Below, piece after piece: positions 25,606 through 34,930 of a stretch of 64,000 nucleotides of DNA. Position 1 is the first letter of the stretch. Every line of letters begins with the position of its first letter. Under the pieces are notes generated by a model. It ran no database searches. It had not been told where the DNA came from and saw nothing but the letters and a program-made list of their open reading frames with translations. Origin of the DNA: Nostoc sp. 'Peltigera membranacea cyanobiont' 210A (GTDB lineage Bacteria > Cyanobacteriota > Cyanobacteriia > Cyanobacteriales > Nostocaceae); the NCBI RefSeq assembly GCF_002246015.1, contig NZ_NOLJ01000008.1, positions 134,553 through 198,552 of the forward strand, given 5' to 3'. The position numbers and the translations under genes were made by a program.

Positions 25606-27486
25606 CTATTCCACGGTAACACTTTTAGCAAGGTTACGAGGCTGATCGACATCCAAACCGCGACGGGCGGCAATATGATAAGCCAATAGTTGCAAAGGAA
25701 CTACTGTCAAAATCGGAGAAAGTAATTCTTCCACATGAGAGACGGGAAGAAGATCGTTAAAAATTTCCGCAGCTTCGCCATCGTTGACGGGAGTCACCCC
25801 AATTAAGCGAGAATCTCTGGCTTTGGCTTCTTGGGCATTAGAAATAACTTTTTCGTAAACACTACCAGGAATTGCGATCGCAACTACTGGTACTTTCGCA
25901 TCTAAAAGTGCGATCGGGCCATGTTTCATCTCTCCAGCCGGATACCCTTCGGCGTGAATATAACTGATTTCTTTTAATTTCAACGCCCCTTCTAAAGCAA
26001 TGGGGAAGTTAATTCCTCTTCCTATAAAAATGAAATCTTGGGTTTCGGCGAACTCATGGGCTAGCTGTTCGGTTAAACGTTCCTGAGTTTCCAAAGTTGC
26101 TTCAATTTCTTTGGGAATCTGCCGCAACCCATTAATAATTTGATCTAATGTATCTTTTGAAACTGTCTGACGACGAGCTGCTAAATCCAATGCCAAAGCA
26201 TAAAACGCCATCAGTTGAGCAGTAAAAGTTTTCGTCGCTGCTACCCCAATTTCAATTCCCGCTAGGGTACTTATAATATGCGGTACTAAATGACCAAGGC
26301 TGCTTTCTGGGCGATTGGTAATGCCCAGTAGTCGCGCTTGATATTTGGGTTCTTTCCCTTGGCGACGTTCTTTTTCCATTGTCAAAGCTGCTAGGGTATC
26401 GGCTGTTTCACCTGATTGAGTAACACCAACGATTAATGTGTTAGCCGTCACGGGTGATGGTGCATAACGATACTCAGAAGCATAATGTACTTGAGTTGAA
26501 ATTCCTGCTAGTTGTTCGAGTAAATATTTTCCGATTAATGCTGCGTGCCAACTGGTACCACAGGCGACGATCTGAATTTGTTCTAAATCGGTATATAAAT
26601 CTTCAGGTAAACCAAGATTGATTGGTGATTCGGTAGATTCGGCTGGATTAAAGTATGCGTCTAAACTAGCTCTTACTACCCCTGGTTGCTCATGGATTTC
26701 TTTGAGCATGAAGTGTTTGAATCCCTGCTTTTCAACCATTGCCGGATTGAAGTTGAGCAGTCGGGGTTGTTTTTTCAGTCTGTCGCCAGCAAAATTGTAA
26801 ATCTCAGCGCCTAAAGGTGTGAGGCGGGCAATTTCGCCATTTTCTAGAGGTAGTACGGCACGGGTGTAGGCAACGATCGCAGGGGTGTCAGAAGCACAAA
26901 ATAACTCCCCTTGCCCAAAACCAATTACCAAGGGTGCTTGTTGGCGAACAACAATCAATTCATCGGGGTAGTCCGCAGAAATAACTGCGATCGCAAATGC
27001 GCCTTTTAGGTGGTTAACAGCTTGGCGAATTGCTTCTAGGAAGGGAGATGAGGAAGATGAGGGAGGAAGATTCTTTAAAAATTCGGCTATTAAATGGGGA
27101 ATTACTTCTGTATCGGTTTCAGAAAGAAATATGTGTCCTTTGGCTTTGAGTTCTTCGCGTAACTCGCGGTAGTTTTCAATAATGCCATTTTGCACCACCG
27201 CGACTCGCTTTGCTGTATCCAAATGGGGATGGGCGTTGTACTCTTCTGGTTTACCATGAGTTGCCCAGCGTGTATGACCAATACCAATTTGGGCAGGGGT
27301 TTCTATTTGTTCCAGTTTAGAACGCAGGTTATGCAGTTTGCCTTTTGCCCGCACACAATTTACCTCACCTTCCCAAACAGTGGCGATTCCAGCCGAATCG
27401 TAGCCCCTGTACTCTAGTTTCTCCAGTCCAGCCAGTAAAATATCTGTCGCCGCTTGAGTGCCTATATATCCAACAATTCCGCACAT
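25606..27486 (-). CDS. glmS: Glutamine--fructose-6-phosphate aminotransferase
   Basis: This 626-residue cytoplasmic enzyme makes glucosamine-6-phosphate from fructose-6-phosphate and glutamine, the first committed step to peptidoglycan and lipopolysaccharide precursors. Met-Cys2 (MCGIVGYIGTQAATDIL) provides the N-terminal nucleophile of the class II amidotransferase domain (to about residue 220), with the LEYRGYDSAGIA and GHTRWATHG motifs. Two SIS sugar-isomerase domains follow (QIVACGTSWHAALIGKYLLE and FIFIGRGINFPIALEGALKL), and the C-terminus DVDQPRNLAKSVTVE is typical. A strong terminator follows the gene. No upstream ribozyme is seen. Confidence 0.95.
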   Translation of the reverse strand: MCGIVGYIGTQAATDILLAGLEKLEYRGYDSAGIATVWEGEVNCVRAKGKLHNLRSKLEQIETPAQIGIGHTRWATHGKPEEYNAHPHLDTAKRVAVVQNGIIENYRELREELKAKGHIFLSETDTEVIPHLIAEFLKNLPPSSSSSPFLEAIRQAVNHLKGAFAIAVISADYPDELIVVRQQAPLVIGFGQGELFCASDTPAIVAYTRAVLPLENGEIARLTPLGAEIYNFAGDRLKKQPRLLNFNPAMVEKQGFKHFMLKEIHEQPGVVRASLDAYFNPAESTESPINLGLPEDLYTDLEQIQIVACGTSWHAALIGKYLLEQLAGISTQVHYASEYRYAPSPVTANTLIVGVTQSGETADTLAALTMEKERRQGKEPKYQARLLGITNRPESSLGHLVPHIISTLAGIEIGVAATKTFTAQLMAFYALALDLAARRQTVSKDTLDQIINGLRQIPKEIEATLETQERLTEQLAHEFAETQDFIFIGRGINFPIALEGALKLKEISYIHAEGYPAGEMKHGPIALLDAKVPVVAIAIPGSVYEKVISNAQEAKARDSRLIGVTPVNDGEAAEIFNDLLPVSHVEELLSPILTVVPLQLLAYHIAARRGLDVDQPRNLAKSVTVE

Positions 27487-27556
27487 TCTTCACGCCACTT
27501 TTTTCAGGATGATTAAATCCAGTATAGTAGGTAGCATAAAGTGGACGTTTTGCAAA

Positions 27557-27581
27557 GAAAAAAGGGAGTATTTTACTCCCT
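27557..27581 (-). terminator. Intrinsic terminator of psaC
   Basis: On the minus strand AGGGAGTA and TACTCCCT form an 8-bp stem with a 3-base loop (27563-27581), followed by TTTTTTCTTT. It lies between the psaC 3' end and the start of glmS. Confidence 0.85.
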
Positions 27582-27878
27582 CTATCACTAGGTATTGTTA
27601 TAGATTTTAGGTTTTTTTACAGCGGATTCCCCGTCAGCTTTTGACTGGACGGTACAAATACAGCTTCTAGGATTTAGATACCCAGAGATTATATCCCCAA
27701 TCTAAAATTGCGATTTCGTAAGGCGGGCAATGTCCACTCTACGATCGTAAAGGTGCTTGCTATTGAGACACTTCAAAGACTTGAGTGCCGAGTTCCGAGT
27801 TCCGAGTGAAGAATCAAGAAATTGTGTTTCTGATTGACTTCTTTATGCCTCAGCACCCAGCACTCAGCACTCAGCTTT
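27582..27878. other. 297-bp psaC 3' spacer
   Basis: No gene seen. It contains short direct repeats around CAGCACCCAGCACTCAGCAC near 27850-27875, a common spacer word in this window. Confidence 0.5.
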
Positions 27879-28124
27879 TTAGTAAGCTAGACCCATACTG
27901 CGAGTTGTTTCAGCGCCCAGGTAAACCCGGATGCTCAAAAAGTCGGTGGGACAAGCGGTTTCGCAACGCTTACAGCCCACGCAGTCTTCTGTACGGGGTG
28001 AGGAGGCAATTTGAGCAGCTTTACAGCCGTCCCAAGGAACCATCTCAAGTACATCAGTAGGGCAAGCGCGGACGCATTGGGTGCAGCCAATGCAGGTATC
28101 GTAGATTTTTACGGAATGAGACAT
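27879..28124 (-). CDS. psaC: Photosystem I iron-sulfur subunit PsaC
   Basis: This 81-residue subunit binds the terminal electron acceptors FA and FB on the stromal (cytoplasmic) side of photosystem I and passes electrons to ferredoxin. The two C-x2-C-x2-C-x3-CP motifs are CIGCTQCVRACP and CVGCKRCETACP, and the tail RVYLGAETTRSMGLAY is the invariant C-terminus that locks onto PsaA/B. The length is exactly that of cyanobacterial PsaC. It is monocistronic, with its own terminator near 27570. Confidence 0.97.
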   Translation of the reverse strand: MSHSVKIYDTCIGCTQCVRACPTDVLEMVPWDGCKAAQIASSPRTEDCVGCKRCETACPTDFLSIRVYLGAETTRSMGLAY

Positions 28125-28592
28125 TGAATAAACGGCTCCTTTCGAGTGTTCTTCTCTGCGAAAGAATCATAATCAACGCATAGTCTACCGCAGTGGTTGA
28201 TAGGCCGTAATCAAAAGGCTACATAACTTCAAACAATGTAATAAGCACCGTTAAAATTTCTTTTTGCGAGATTGTCCCTATTGACTGATAATCAGCAACA
28301 TTATCAGAGCGTATTTACCACAGTGATATACCATAATGGGGTTGAATCGTAAAGATAGATGAAACAAAATTAAAAGGGAATTTGCGATCGCCACATCCCC
28401 GTGTAAATGAAAACAGTTTGGCAATCTAAATTACGCAAAAACTTATTTTTATTACTGAACAAAACTGCTTTTGCAATGTAAATGATTAATTTAGAGACTG
28501 CGATGCCTACGGCGGGCTGCGCCTACGCTCACTGATAAGTTGTATATTTAATTTCTTATGACTGGCAATTTCATAATGTTTATTCCTACATA
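28125..28592. other. 468-bp psaC upstream region
   Basis: It contains the psaC promoter, which I cannot position, and the 29-bp repeat at 28500-28528. No coding frame is evident. Confidence 0.5.
28500..28528 (+). repeat. 29-bp dispersed repeat copy
   Basis: Starts GCGATGCCTACGGCGGGC and ends GCGCCTACGC. It belongs to the same family as 364-392 and 23650-23678. Confidence 0.8.
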
Positions 28593-28829
28593 TCAGAGGA
28601 TTTCAGAAATTGCAAATTCATCATTTATAGTAGGAATTTGTGTTTGAATATTTGGCAGGTTAGCGGTTACTTGCAGCTGCTCATCTAAATTTTTAGCATC
28701 ATTAAAATTATCTTTTACATACTCCCTTTCTCGGATTTGTCGAACAATACTTTCTAACAGCCAAAGTTGTTCTTCTACAGACAAGGCAAGGATAGAGCGT
28801 TCAATTTCTAGTAAATTCGGTGAGATCAT
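28593..28829 (-). CDS. Small antitoxin-like hypothetical protein
   Basis: This 78-residue protein has an N-terminal helix IERSILALSVEEQLWLLESI typical of short cyanobacterial antitoxin/DUF2281-like proteins (xLSxEEQLxLLExL), followed by a polar tail. No toxin gene is adjacent on either side, so it may be an orphan antitoxin or a regulator. The ATG at 28829 is preceded by an AGTAAAATG context without an obvious ribosome site. Confidence 0.5.
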   Translation of the reverse strand: MISPNLLEIERSILALSVEEQLWLLESIVRQIREREYVKDNFNDAKNLDEQLQVTANLPNIQTQIPTINDEFAISEIL

Positions 28830-29038
28830 TTTACTTTTGATTCCTAGTAAGGTGTATTTTTCAAAGATATTATATTCAGTCTATCTGGTTAACCTAGAGC
28901 ATCGCCAATTCCTGATCATTTTCCCCACGCCTATCATTTCACAAATTATCAGAGATTGCTATAAATAACTAGAAAGTCATTTTATGACTTTTTAATTAAG
29001 TATTACTGCTGAAGCAAAATGTGCGCTAAACTGACTAC

Positions 29039-29407
29039 ATGAATTACGAAACAGCTAGGAAACTCCTCATAGATCAGACAATCACAACCGAGGAAAACCC
29101 AGATGCACTGTTAACGCGTATGAAACAGGGCAAACCGCCGGTACCCGGTCAGATCACTTCGATTTTGTTGGCATTGAAAGTGGTGTTTGAAGCCCTCAAA
29201 GATGCAAAGAGCCTAGACCGAGAACTGGCTTTGGCCCTTTATCAATTAAGCATTAAGGCGCAACAGCTATTTGGTGCAGGGCGTAAAGCCGGGGTTGATT
29301 GGCCACCACTACTCAAAGAAGATTTACTACGAATTTCCTTAGCAGCTGAAAGTATCTTTTCGGGTATATGGCAAACCTTAGCTCCGATGGAGTTGGGGAA
29401 GAGATGA
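29039..29407 (+). CDS. Conserved cyanobacterial hypothetical protein
   Basis: This 122-residue, mostly helical protein (MNYETARKLLIDQTITTEEN; the LALALYQLSIKAQQLFGAGR helix) has a conserved VDWPPLLKEDLLRISLAAES segment. No membrane segment or catalytic motif is seen. Proteins of this kind recur in filamentous cyanobacteria without assigned function. It is a single gene pointing away from its left neighbour and converging with the next minus-strand gene; the downstream spacer holds GGAGCAGGGGAGCAGG direct repeats. Confidence 0.6.
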   Translation: MNYETARKLLIDQTITTEENPDALLTRMKQGKPPVPGQITSILLALKVVFEALKDAKSLDRELALALYQLSIKAQQLFGAGRKAGVDWPPLLKEDLLRISLAAESIFSGIWQTLAPMELGKR

Positions 29408-29493
29408 GGGAGCAGGGGAGCAGGGGAGCAGGGGGGACAAGGAAAATAATTCCTCACTTCTAACTCAGCACTCAGCACTCAGATAGATGCCTA

Positions 29494-30126
29494 TTAACGA
29501 ATTTGCAGTTCATTTTCTAACTTGTCTAGGTCAGTTTTGAGCAAAACTGTCATTTGACCGGTAAAAGCTTTACCAGTCTTGGGTTGGGCAACTTCCACCC
29601 AATATACATAGCGATCGCCTACTCGTAATTCTCCCTTTAAGGCTTCCCGAATCGGAGTTTTGGCCAGACGCGCGGAATTAACTACCTTCTGGTTGGGATA
29701 TTGATACACGACTTGGGCGCGATCGTAGTCTTGATAAATCTCCAACCCATAAATCACCCGCAAGGATTCTTGGAGACGCGTAAATGTCATGCCGTTAATA
29801 GCATCATACATAGTAATGCGCTCAGTCCGAATTGTGCCACGGTCTTTGGAAAACTCCACCCTACCAGGAGGCAATACCGACGCTTGAAAAGTAAATCGTT
29901 GGGCAGCAGTATCAGTCTTTTGCACAAATAATTTCTCCCCTCTCCTGGGGCGGAGTGTCGGATGTGCTTTAATCCAAGTGCCTACCTCTTCTGTACTTTG
30001 TCCTGGTAAAGCATTGGCTTGGGAATCAAAAAGCGCTCCCACACACAGCCAGGGCACTAGAGAAAAAGGTAAAATTAAACAGTTAAGTAGAGATTTTTTG
30101 AGCATTTTGCTGTTCAGGATTTTCAT
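29494..30126 (-). CDS. Secreted conserved hypothetical protein
   Basis: This 210-residue protein has a signal peptide: basic start, hydrophobic LLNCLILPFSLVPWLCVGAL, cleavage expected after SQANA near residue 39. The mature part (about 170 residues) contains VGTWIKAHPTLRPRRGEKLF and GLEIYQDYDRAQVVYQYP and looks beta-rich. No known catalytic motif is visible. Likely periplasmic. It may be the last gene of the export cluster that begins with the adaptor at 33291, but a repeat of about 100 bp separates them. Confidence 0.6.
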   Translation of the reverse strand: MKILNSKMLKKSLLNCLILPFSLVPWLCVGALFDSQANALPGQSTEEVGTWIKAHPTLRPRRGEKLFVQKTDTAAQRFTFQASVLPPGRVEFSKDRGTIRTERITMYDAINGMTFTRLQESLRVIYGLEIYQDYDRAQVVYQYPNQKVVNSARLAKTPIREALKGELRVGDRYVYWVEVAQPKTGKAFTGQMTVLLKTDLDKLENELQIR

Positions 30127-30245
30127 AGAAATTTCCCCATTAGGGATTAACCATAGTTTTCCCGTTTTTCAGCAAAATTACTTCAATGGATTGTAGCGAT
30201 CGCGCATCGATGCATTTATGGATCGCTCAACTATAGGACTCATAT

Positions 30246-30346
30246 CAATACTGTTCGGTTAAGGCAAGAGAAGCGATGAATCGCCGTCTCTACAATAATC
30301 AGTCGTTTTGTCTTGACGGCGATTTATCGCGTCTTTGTGATGATTT
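30246..30346 (+). repeat. Truncated MITE copy (family of 35927-36059)
   Basis: Begins CAATACTGTTCGGTTAA and continues GCGATGAATCGCCGTCTCTA exactly as the element at 35927, but the right terminal inverted repeat is absent. It ends directly at the stop codon of the permease gene. Confidence 0.7.
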
Positions 30347-30348
30347 AT

Positions 30349-31566
30349 CTAAGCACTTCTCAAAGCCACAATGGGGTCGAGTTTAGCAGCTCGACGTGCA
30401 GGAACAACGCCAAAGAATAAACCAATAGCCCCAGAGACACCAACTGCCATAGTAATCGCTACAGGAGAAAGACTTGCTTCTAAAGGAGTCAAGGCTCCCA
30501 CTAATAGGATGCCACTGATACCAACCGCAGTCCCGACTAAGCCGCCAGCTGCGGAAACAATCACTGCTTCAATGATGAACTGTAGCAAAATATCTTGCTC
30601 AGTTGCACCGATCGCTTTTCGCAATCCGATTTCTTGGGTGCGTTCGGTGACGGAGACGAGCATAATATTCATAATGCCAATGCCGCCGACAAACAGGGAT
30701 ATACCTGCGATCGCAGCTAGCATAATTGTTAATGCACCTGTAATTTGACCGACAGTTTGCAAAGCATCTTTTTGGCTGCGAAGGGTAAAGTCATCTTCAC
30801 CATTAATTTTGTGTCGTAGACGTAGCAAATTAGTAATTTGAAACTCTGCTGCATCCACGCTATCGGAATCACGAGCAGCAGCAACCAGATAATCTAAGGC
30901 AATACCATAAGGAGAATTCTTGCCCACCAGTCGGTTTGCTGATGTGGTGATTGGTATTAAGGCAGCATTATCATAATCTGCTCCCACGCTAGAACCTTTG
31001 GCTGTTAACGTTCCAATCACTTGAAAGCTGGTATTTCCAACTCGCAATTGCTGTCCTACAGGGTTACTATTACCGAATAGTTTTTCTGCTAAGTCTCCAC
31101 CCAGCACCACCACTTGGTTACTTCGCTTGATGTCTATCTCTGAGAAAAACCTGCCTTTATTAGTTTCAAAATCCCGCACAGATAGGAAACTGGGAGTTGT
31201 GCCAATGATGTTGACATCGGTGTTTCTGTTGCGGTATGTAATTACCTGTCTTCTATTTAACTCTGGTGCAACTCCTACTACAGTTGGGACTTGAGAAGCG
31301 ATCGCATCCGCATCTTGCAACACCAGAGTTTTTGGCACTTCAAAGGAGATCCGCTGAGTTTCTCGATTACCTGGCAGTACAAATAGCACATTTGGCCCTA
31401 ATGACTGCAACTGTTTATTCACATACTTCTGCCCACCTTCGCCAATGCCAATCATGGCAATCACCGAAGCATTGCCAATAACTATACCCAACATCGTGAG
31501 GGCGCTACGCAGTTTATTTGACAGCAGGGTTTTCCCCGCCATATTCATGCTTTCGAGGAAATTCAT
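30349..31566 (-). CDS. MacB/FtsX-type ABC transporter permease
   Basis: This 405-residue inner-membrane protein has one transmembrane helix near the start (LRSALTMLGIVIGNASVIAM), a periplasmic MacB-core domain of about 220 residues, and three C-terminal helices forming the FtsX domain (ITGALTIMLAAIAGISLFVG; LRKAIGATEQDIL is the coupling loop). Such permeases work with an HlyD-type adaptor and a MacB-like ATPase in mechanotransmission export. The adaptor is encoded directly upstream (31822-33291), but the ATPase gene is not in the window. The usual partner would be an outer-membrane channel of TolC type. Confidence 0.85.
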   Translation of the reverse strand: MNFLESMNMAGKTLLSNKLRSALTMLGIVIGNASVIAMIGIGEGGQKYVNKQLQSLGPNVLFVLPGNRETQRISFEVPKTLVLQDADAIASQVPTVVGVAPELNRRQVITYRNRNTDVNIIGTTPSFLSVRDFETNKGRFFSEIDIKRSNQVVVLGGDLAEKLFGNSNPVGQQLRVGNTSFQVIGTLTAKGSSVGADYDNAALIPITTSANRLVGKNSPYGIALDYLVAAARDSDSVDAAEFQITNLLRLRHKINGEDDFTLRSQKDALQTVGQITGALTIMLAAIAGISLFVGGIGIMNIMLVSVTERTQEIGLRKAIGATEQDILLQFIIEAVIVSAAGGLVGTAVGISGILLVGALTPLEASLSPVAITMAVGVSGAIGLFFGVVPARRAAKLDPIVALRSA

Positions 31567-31821
31567 ATCTTATACAAGTAGGTCGGTGTAAATATTTATC
31601 GTTTGGATGAGGCAGGAGGCAGATCGCTTTTAGCGTCTCCCCTTGGGAGAAGGCAGGAGGCAGGAGGGAAGAGGGTTTGAGTCTATTGAATTTTTATTAA
31701 CATAGTTTGGTTTTTCCACATCGTTCTACTTAATTACGAATTACGTTAGCGTAGCGGTAGCGAGTCCGCGTACTCTGTAAGAGTTGCAAGCTACGCTTTT
31801 AGCGTCTCGTAGAGAGCGTCA
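31567..31821. repeat. Repeat-rich spacer between adaptor and permease genes
   Basis: 255 bp of GGCAGGAGGCAGGAGG runs and the words TTAGCGTCTCCCCTTGGGAG and GCGTAGCGGTAGCGAGTCCG, all common dispersed repeats here. No coding frame was seen, so a lost ATPase gene cannot be recognised from it. Confidence 0.5.
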
Positions 31822-33291
31822 TTATGAATTATTTTGTTCTTTAGCCTTTTCGATTTTGTAATCTTTGGGTGGATTAACAAAAATGCGATCGCCTTCTTTA
31901 ACTCCCCCTAAAATCTGAGTTTGGTTTTGAATTTGTGCCCCAACTGTAACTTCGCGGAACTGGGGTTTATTCTTTGCATCGGGTACGAGTACGCCAGTTT
32001 TACCCTTTTCGGTGACGATTGACACCGTTGGTAATACCAAGGCATTATTAACGCGATCGCCTAAAAAAGTCAGATCCACATTTAAGCCAGAACGCAGTTT
32101 ATCTATGCCAGTATCGAGAGCAACCCGCACCTGGAAGGATGTCACACCTTGTTCCACCACTGCTTCGGGAGCAATCAGGCGCACATGACCTTTAAAAACT
32201 CGATCGGGATAGGCATCAGCGACAATTTCCACCTGCTGTCCCTGTTTTATTCTGCCAAGATCGGCTTCGGGAACTTGAGCTAATATTTCTAAACCCCTGG
32301 CTACGGCGACAATTGAACTGGAAGTTGCCGATGCACTAGTAGATGCAGAAGTTGTGGGTGTGACAAACGCGCCTGGTTCGGCATACTTTTGGGTAACAAT
32401 TCCCGACAGAGGAGCGCGAATAATAGTATCTTCCAACTGCACTTGTACACCCTTTAACTGAGCCTCAGCGGATGCAACAGCAGCTTGACGCTGGGCAATT
32501 TCTTCAGAACGGGTTCCATCTTCTAAGAGTACCAATGCTGCCCGTGCTTCGTTAACAGCAGCTTGGCGTTGGTCGATTTCCTCACTCCGAGTCCCACTTT
32601 GGACTAACGAAAATCGTTTTTTCGCTTCTTCTAAATTGGCTCTAGCACTTTTGTCGTCGCTGATGGCTTGATCGAGTAATTGTTTTTTCTCTGCTCCTTC
32701 TTTATATAGATATTCGTAACGCTTTACCTGTTCGCTGGTGTAATTCACCCTTGCTTGAGCCGCATCTACTTGAGATTGAGATTGAGCAATCTCTTGGGGA
32801 CGATTACCAGCCTTAGCTGCGGCTAATTGGGCTTGAGATTGTGCTAATCGCGCCCTAGCTTGAGCGATTTCTTGAGGACGACTACCAGCAAGGGCTTCGG
32901 CTAGCTGTGCTTGACTTTGGGCTAAGTTAGCACGGTACTGGCTCCTTTGAGCCTCAATACCGGCGCTATCCATGCGGGCGAGAATTTGCCCTTGTTGAAT
33001 GCGATCGCCTTGTTCCACATATAATTGCGACAGCACTCCGGGATTCTTCGGACTAATATTTACGCTCTGAACTGGCACGACTTTGCCACTAGCTGTAATC
33101 CGCAACGTGACGGTTTGGGCTGCAACTGGCACAGTTAGTTGAGCAATATCTTCTTTATTTGTCCCTTGATTTACCAAGGTGTAAGTTGTTATAGTACCCA
33201 CAAGCAAAGCACTCCCCGCCATTAGCCCCATCAGCCAGCGCAATGGATACTTAACTTTGCCAATAACTGGAATTTCTATGTGCGTAGCCAT
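31822..33291 (-). CDS. HlyD/RND-type periplasmic adaptor (membrane fusion protein)
   Basis: This 489-residue adaptor is anchored by one N-terminal helix (LRWLMGLMAGSALLVGTITT). A biotinyl-lipoyl half motif and a long alpha-hairpin follow, the latter made of repeated blocks RPQEIAQARARLAQSQAQLA and RSEEIAQRQAAVASAEAQL (residues about 110-290). Then come the second lipoyl half IIRAPLSGIVTQKYAEPGAF, a beta-barrel and the membrane-proximal domain. It links the inner-membrane ABC permease to an outer-membrane exit duct. The coiled-coil repeats are longer than in typical AcrA/MacA, suggesting a long periplasmic span, as in the DevB-like adaptors of heterocyst-forming species. The substrate is unknown. 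Confidence 0.88.
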   Translation of the reverse strand: MATHIEIPVIGKVKYPLRWLMGLMAGSALLVGTITTYTLVNQGTNKEDIAQLTVPVAAQTVTLRITASGKVVPVQSVNISPKNPGVLSQLYVEQGDRIQQGQILARMDSAGIEAQRSQYRANLAQSQAQLAEALAGSRPQEIAQARARLAQSQAQLAAAKAGNRPQEIAQSQSQVDAAQARVNYTSEQVKRYEYLYKEGAEKKQLLDQAISDDKSARANLEEAKKRFSLVQSGTRSEEIDQRQAAVNEARAALVLLEDGTRSEEIAQRQAAVASAEAQLKGVQVQLEDTIIRAPLSGIVTQKYAEPGAFVTPTTSASTSASATSSSIVAVARGLEILAQVPEADLGRIKQGQQVEIVADAYPDRVFKGHVRLIAPEAVVEQGVTSFQVRVALDTGIDKLRSGLNVDLTFLGDRVNNALVLPTVSIVTEKGKTGVLVPDAKNKPQFREVTVGAQIQNQTQILGGVKEGDRIFVNPPKDYKIEKAKEQNNS

Positions 33292-33687
33292 ATTATAGAA
33301 ACCTGTAAATCTTGCGGTATAAGAATATTTTTTAGTTTGAGGACAAGTGGAGAATACGGAGTTGTTAAAGCTTTGGGATTAAATTTGTATGAGTCAATTA
33401 ACAACTAGACGCACAATAAGCTTCACAGTTGCTTAATCTTCCTTAATACTAGGCATTCGTATTTCTGTATGTCTTCACCTAAAAGGGTGACTTTAGCCAC
33501 AGCATATTAGTGCAATCCTGAACTATTTCTGAGAAACAAGATCCCCGACTTTTTTGAGAAGCTGGGAATCTACGGCTGGCAATTCTCACAAATCAGATAG
33601 GATTGCTATAGTGCGATCGCGCTTTAGTTAGTCTGTATCCTTTGCTTTTTCCCTACTCCCCATTCCCTACCGCAAAGCAGTTTGTAA

Positions 33688-33846
33688 TTATTGCTGAAAT
33701 TGGGTTAACAACCAAGCACCAACTTGACTTTGATTTATTTGACGAGTTCGCCGTAATGCATCGTTTAATAAAGAAATAGCTAATCCTGGTAATACCTGAG
33801 ATTCTGTAATCCGCCTACTACCTTGGTTTTCAATAGCAAAAGCCAT
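33688..33846 (-). pseudogene. 52-codon C-terminal-like fragment, unidentified
   Basis: The frame MAFAIENQGSRRITESQVLP continues LAISLLNDALRRTRQINQS and ends normally with VGAWLLTQFQQ. It reads like the tail of a larger protein, possibly Uma2-like, which is uncertain. Directly upstream of the ATG lies a GTGTTACGCCGGAGGCTAAC repeat, which seems to have replaced the rest of the gene. Confidence 0.35.
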
Positions 33847-33909
33847 AACGGTGTGTTACGCCGGAGGCTAACGCACCGATGGTCTACTTTAACAAAACCA
33901 GTCTTTAAG

Positions 33910-34002
33910 GCGGATTCATCCAGTTCAAAGGTGGATGAACGAGTATCTGAGGTAGATGAATCCAGTTCAAAGGTGGATGAACGGAGTTCTGAGGTGGATG
34001 AA
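33910..34002. repeat. 21-bp tandem array, about four degenerate copies
   Basis: Units at 33931-33951, 33952-33972 and 33973-33993 share GTGGATGAA at the start and TTCAAAG or TCTGAG at the end, with a partial unit on each side. It has the same period as the array at 12510 but an unrelated unit. Both strands stay open through it (VDESSSK-type peptides), without any real flanking gene. Confidence 0.75.
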
Positions 34003-34171
34003 TAAGTATATTTGTAATTTTTGTGGGCATTGCTTATCATTCGCTCAAACCCATGTGTTTACATTGTAGGCTGGTCTAACCTACAGTTGTATCTTGAACA
34101 AGGGTTTTAGCTATGCAGTCTAGAAATTTATTTCAGGGCGGTTAAACAACGCACATATTTAAACTTACCTA

Positions 34172-34627
34172 CTAGTTTGCAACTAGTAGCTCGGTGCAAA
34201 AATTTTCCGCTATATTTTCCTGTACTTGATTCACAATCATAGAAACAAATTCGTCAAGGTCGAATGGCTTAAGGAAATATTCTTCAAAGTCTACATCTGG
34301 AATTTGGTCACAAGTACCTGTGGTAGATGTTGAAGTCACAATGATTGGGATATGCTTATCATTGTCTGCCTCTATAGCATTCAATGTATTTAGCAATGTA
34401 TAAATACTTTCACCTAAAAACCTAATTTCACTGACAATAATGTTGGGTGTGAACCAACTCAGGGTTTCTAAAGCTTCTTTTACGGAACCAGCGGTAATTA
34501 CATTTGCGCTTAGGTCTTCGAGTAAAAAAGCATACAATTCTCTACTATCGCGATCGTTGTCTACAACGAGTACTTGTACACCTTTAAGTATCCCAACTGC
34601 CAAGCAAAAGTCATTGATTAAATTCAT
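34172..34627 (-). CDS. Response-regulator receiver protein with Asp-to-Glu phosphosite
   Basis: This 151-residue single receiver domain carries the acidic pair in VLVVDNDRDSREL (Asp23, Asp25), a switch Ser/Thr in PIIVTSTS and the conserved Lys in FLKPFDLDEF. At the phosphoacceptor position the sequence is NIIVSEIRFLGES: Glu67 replaces the usual Asp, at the expected spacing of about 44 residues from the acidic pair. It has no output domain. The start at 34627 gives the usual length ahead of the first strand; an upstream start at 34699 would add 24 residues. No kinase gene is adjacent. Confidence 0.8.
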   Translation of the reverse strand: MNLINDFCLAVGILKGVQVLVVDNDRDSRELYAFLLEDLSANVITAGSVKEALETLSWFTPNIIVSEIRFLGESIYTLLNTLNAIEADNDKHIPIIVTSTSTTGTCDQIPDVDFEEYFLKPFDLDEFVSMIVNQVQENIAENFCTELLVAN

Positions 34628-34930
34628 AATAAGACCTGCGATTAAGACTTTAAGGGCAAAGCGATCTGAAAAATCCTTAGTCTTAAGGAGACGAGACAAA
34701 CGGATAGGTAAAATAAAGAGTACTAGAGAACCACTAAAAAACCACTAAATGGTTAGAATTACTAGGTTCTGTTCTTATACTATGAGCGGGTGTTGTTTGA
34801 TTTCCTAAATGAATTGATTAACTACGACACAAAACGTAGAAAAACTTTTCAAAAAAGGGCGCGGTATGTTACCTCCGAAAATCTGTGGTTCAATTAACTG
34901 AAAATAGCTGTAAAGAATTAATCAACAAAA

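Noticed and set aside
33780..34040. Ser/Asp-rich short frames on both strands
   Set aside because: Read from the 21-bp array only, no start signal or family features.
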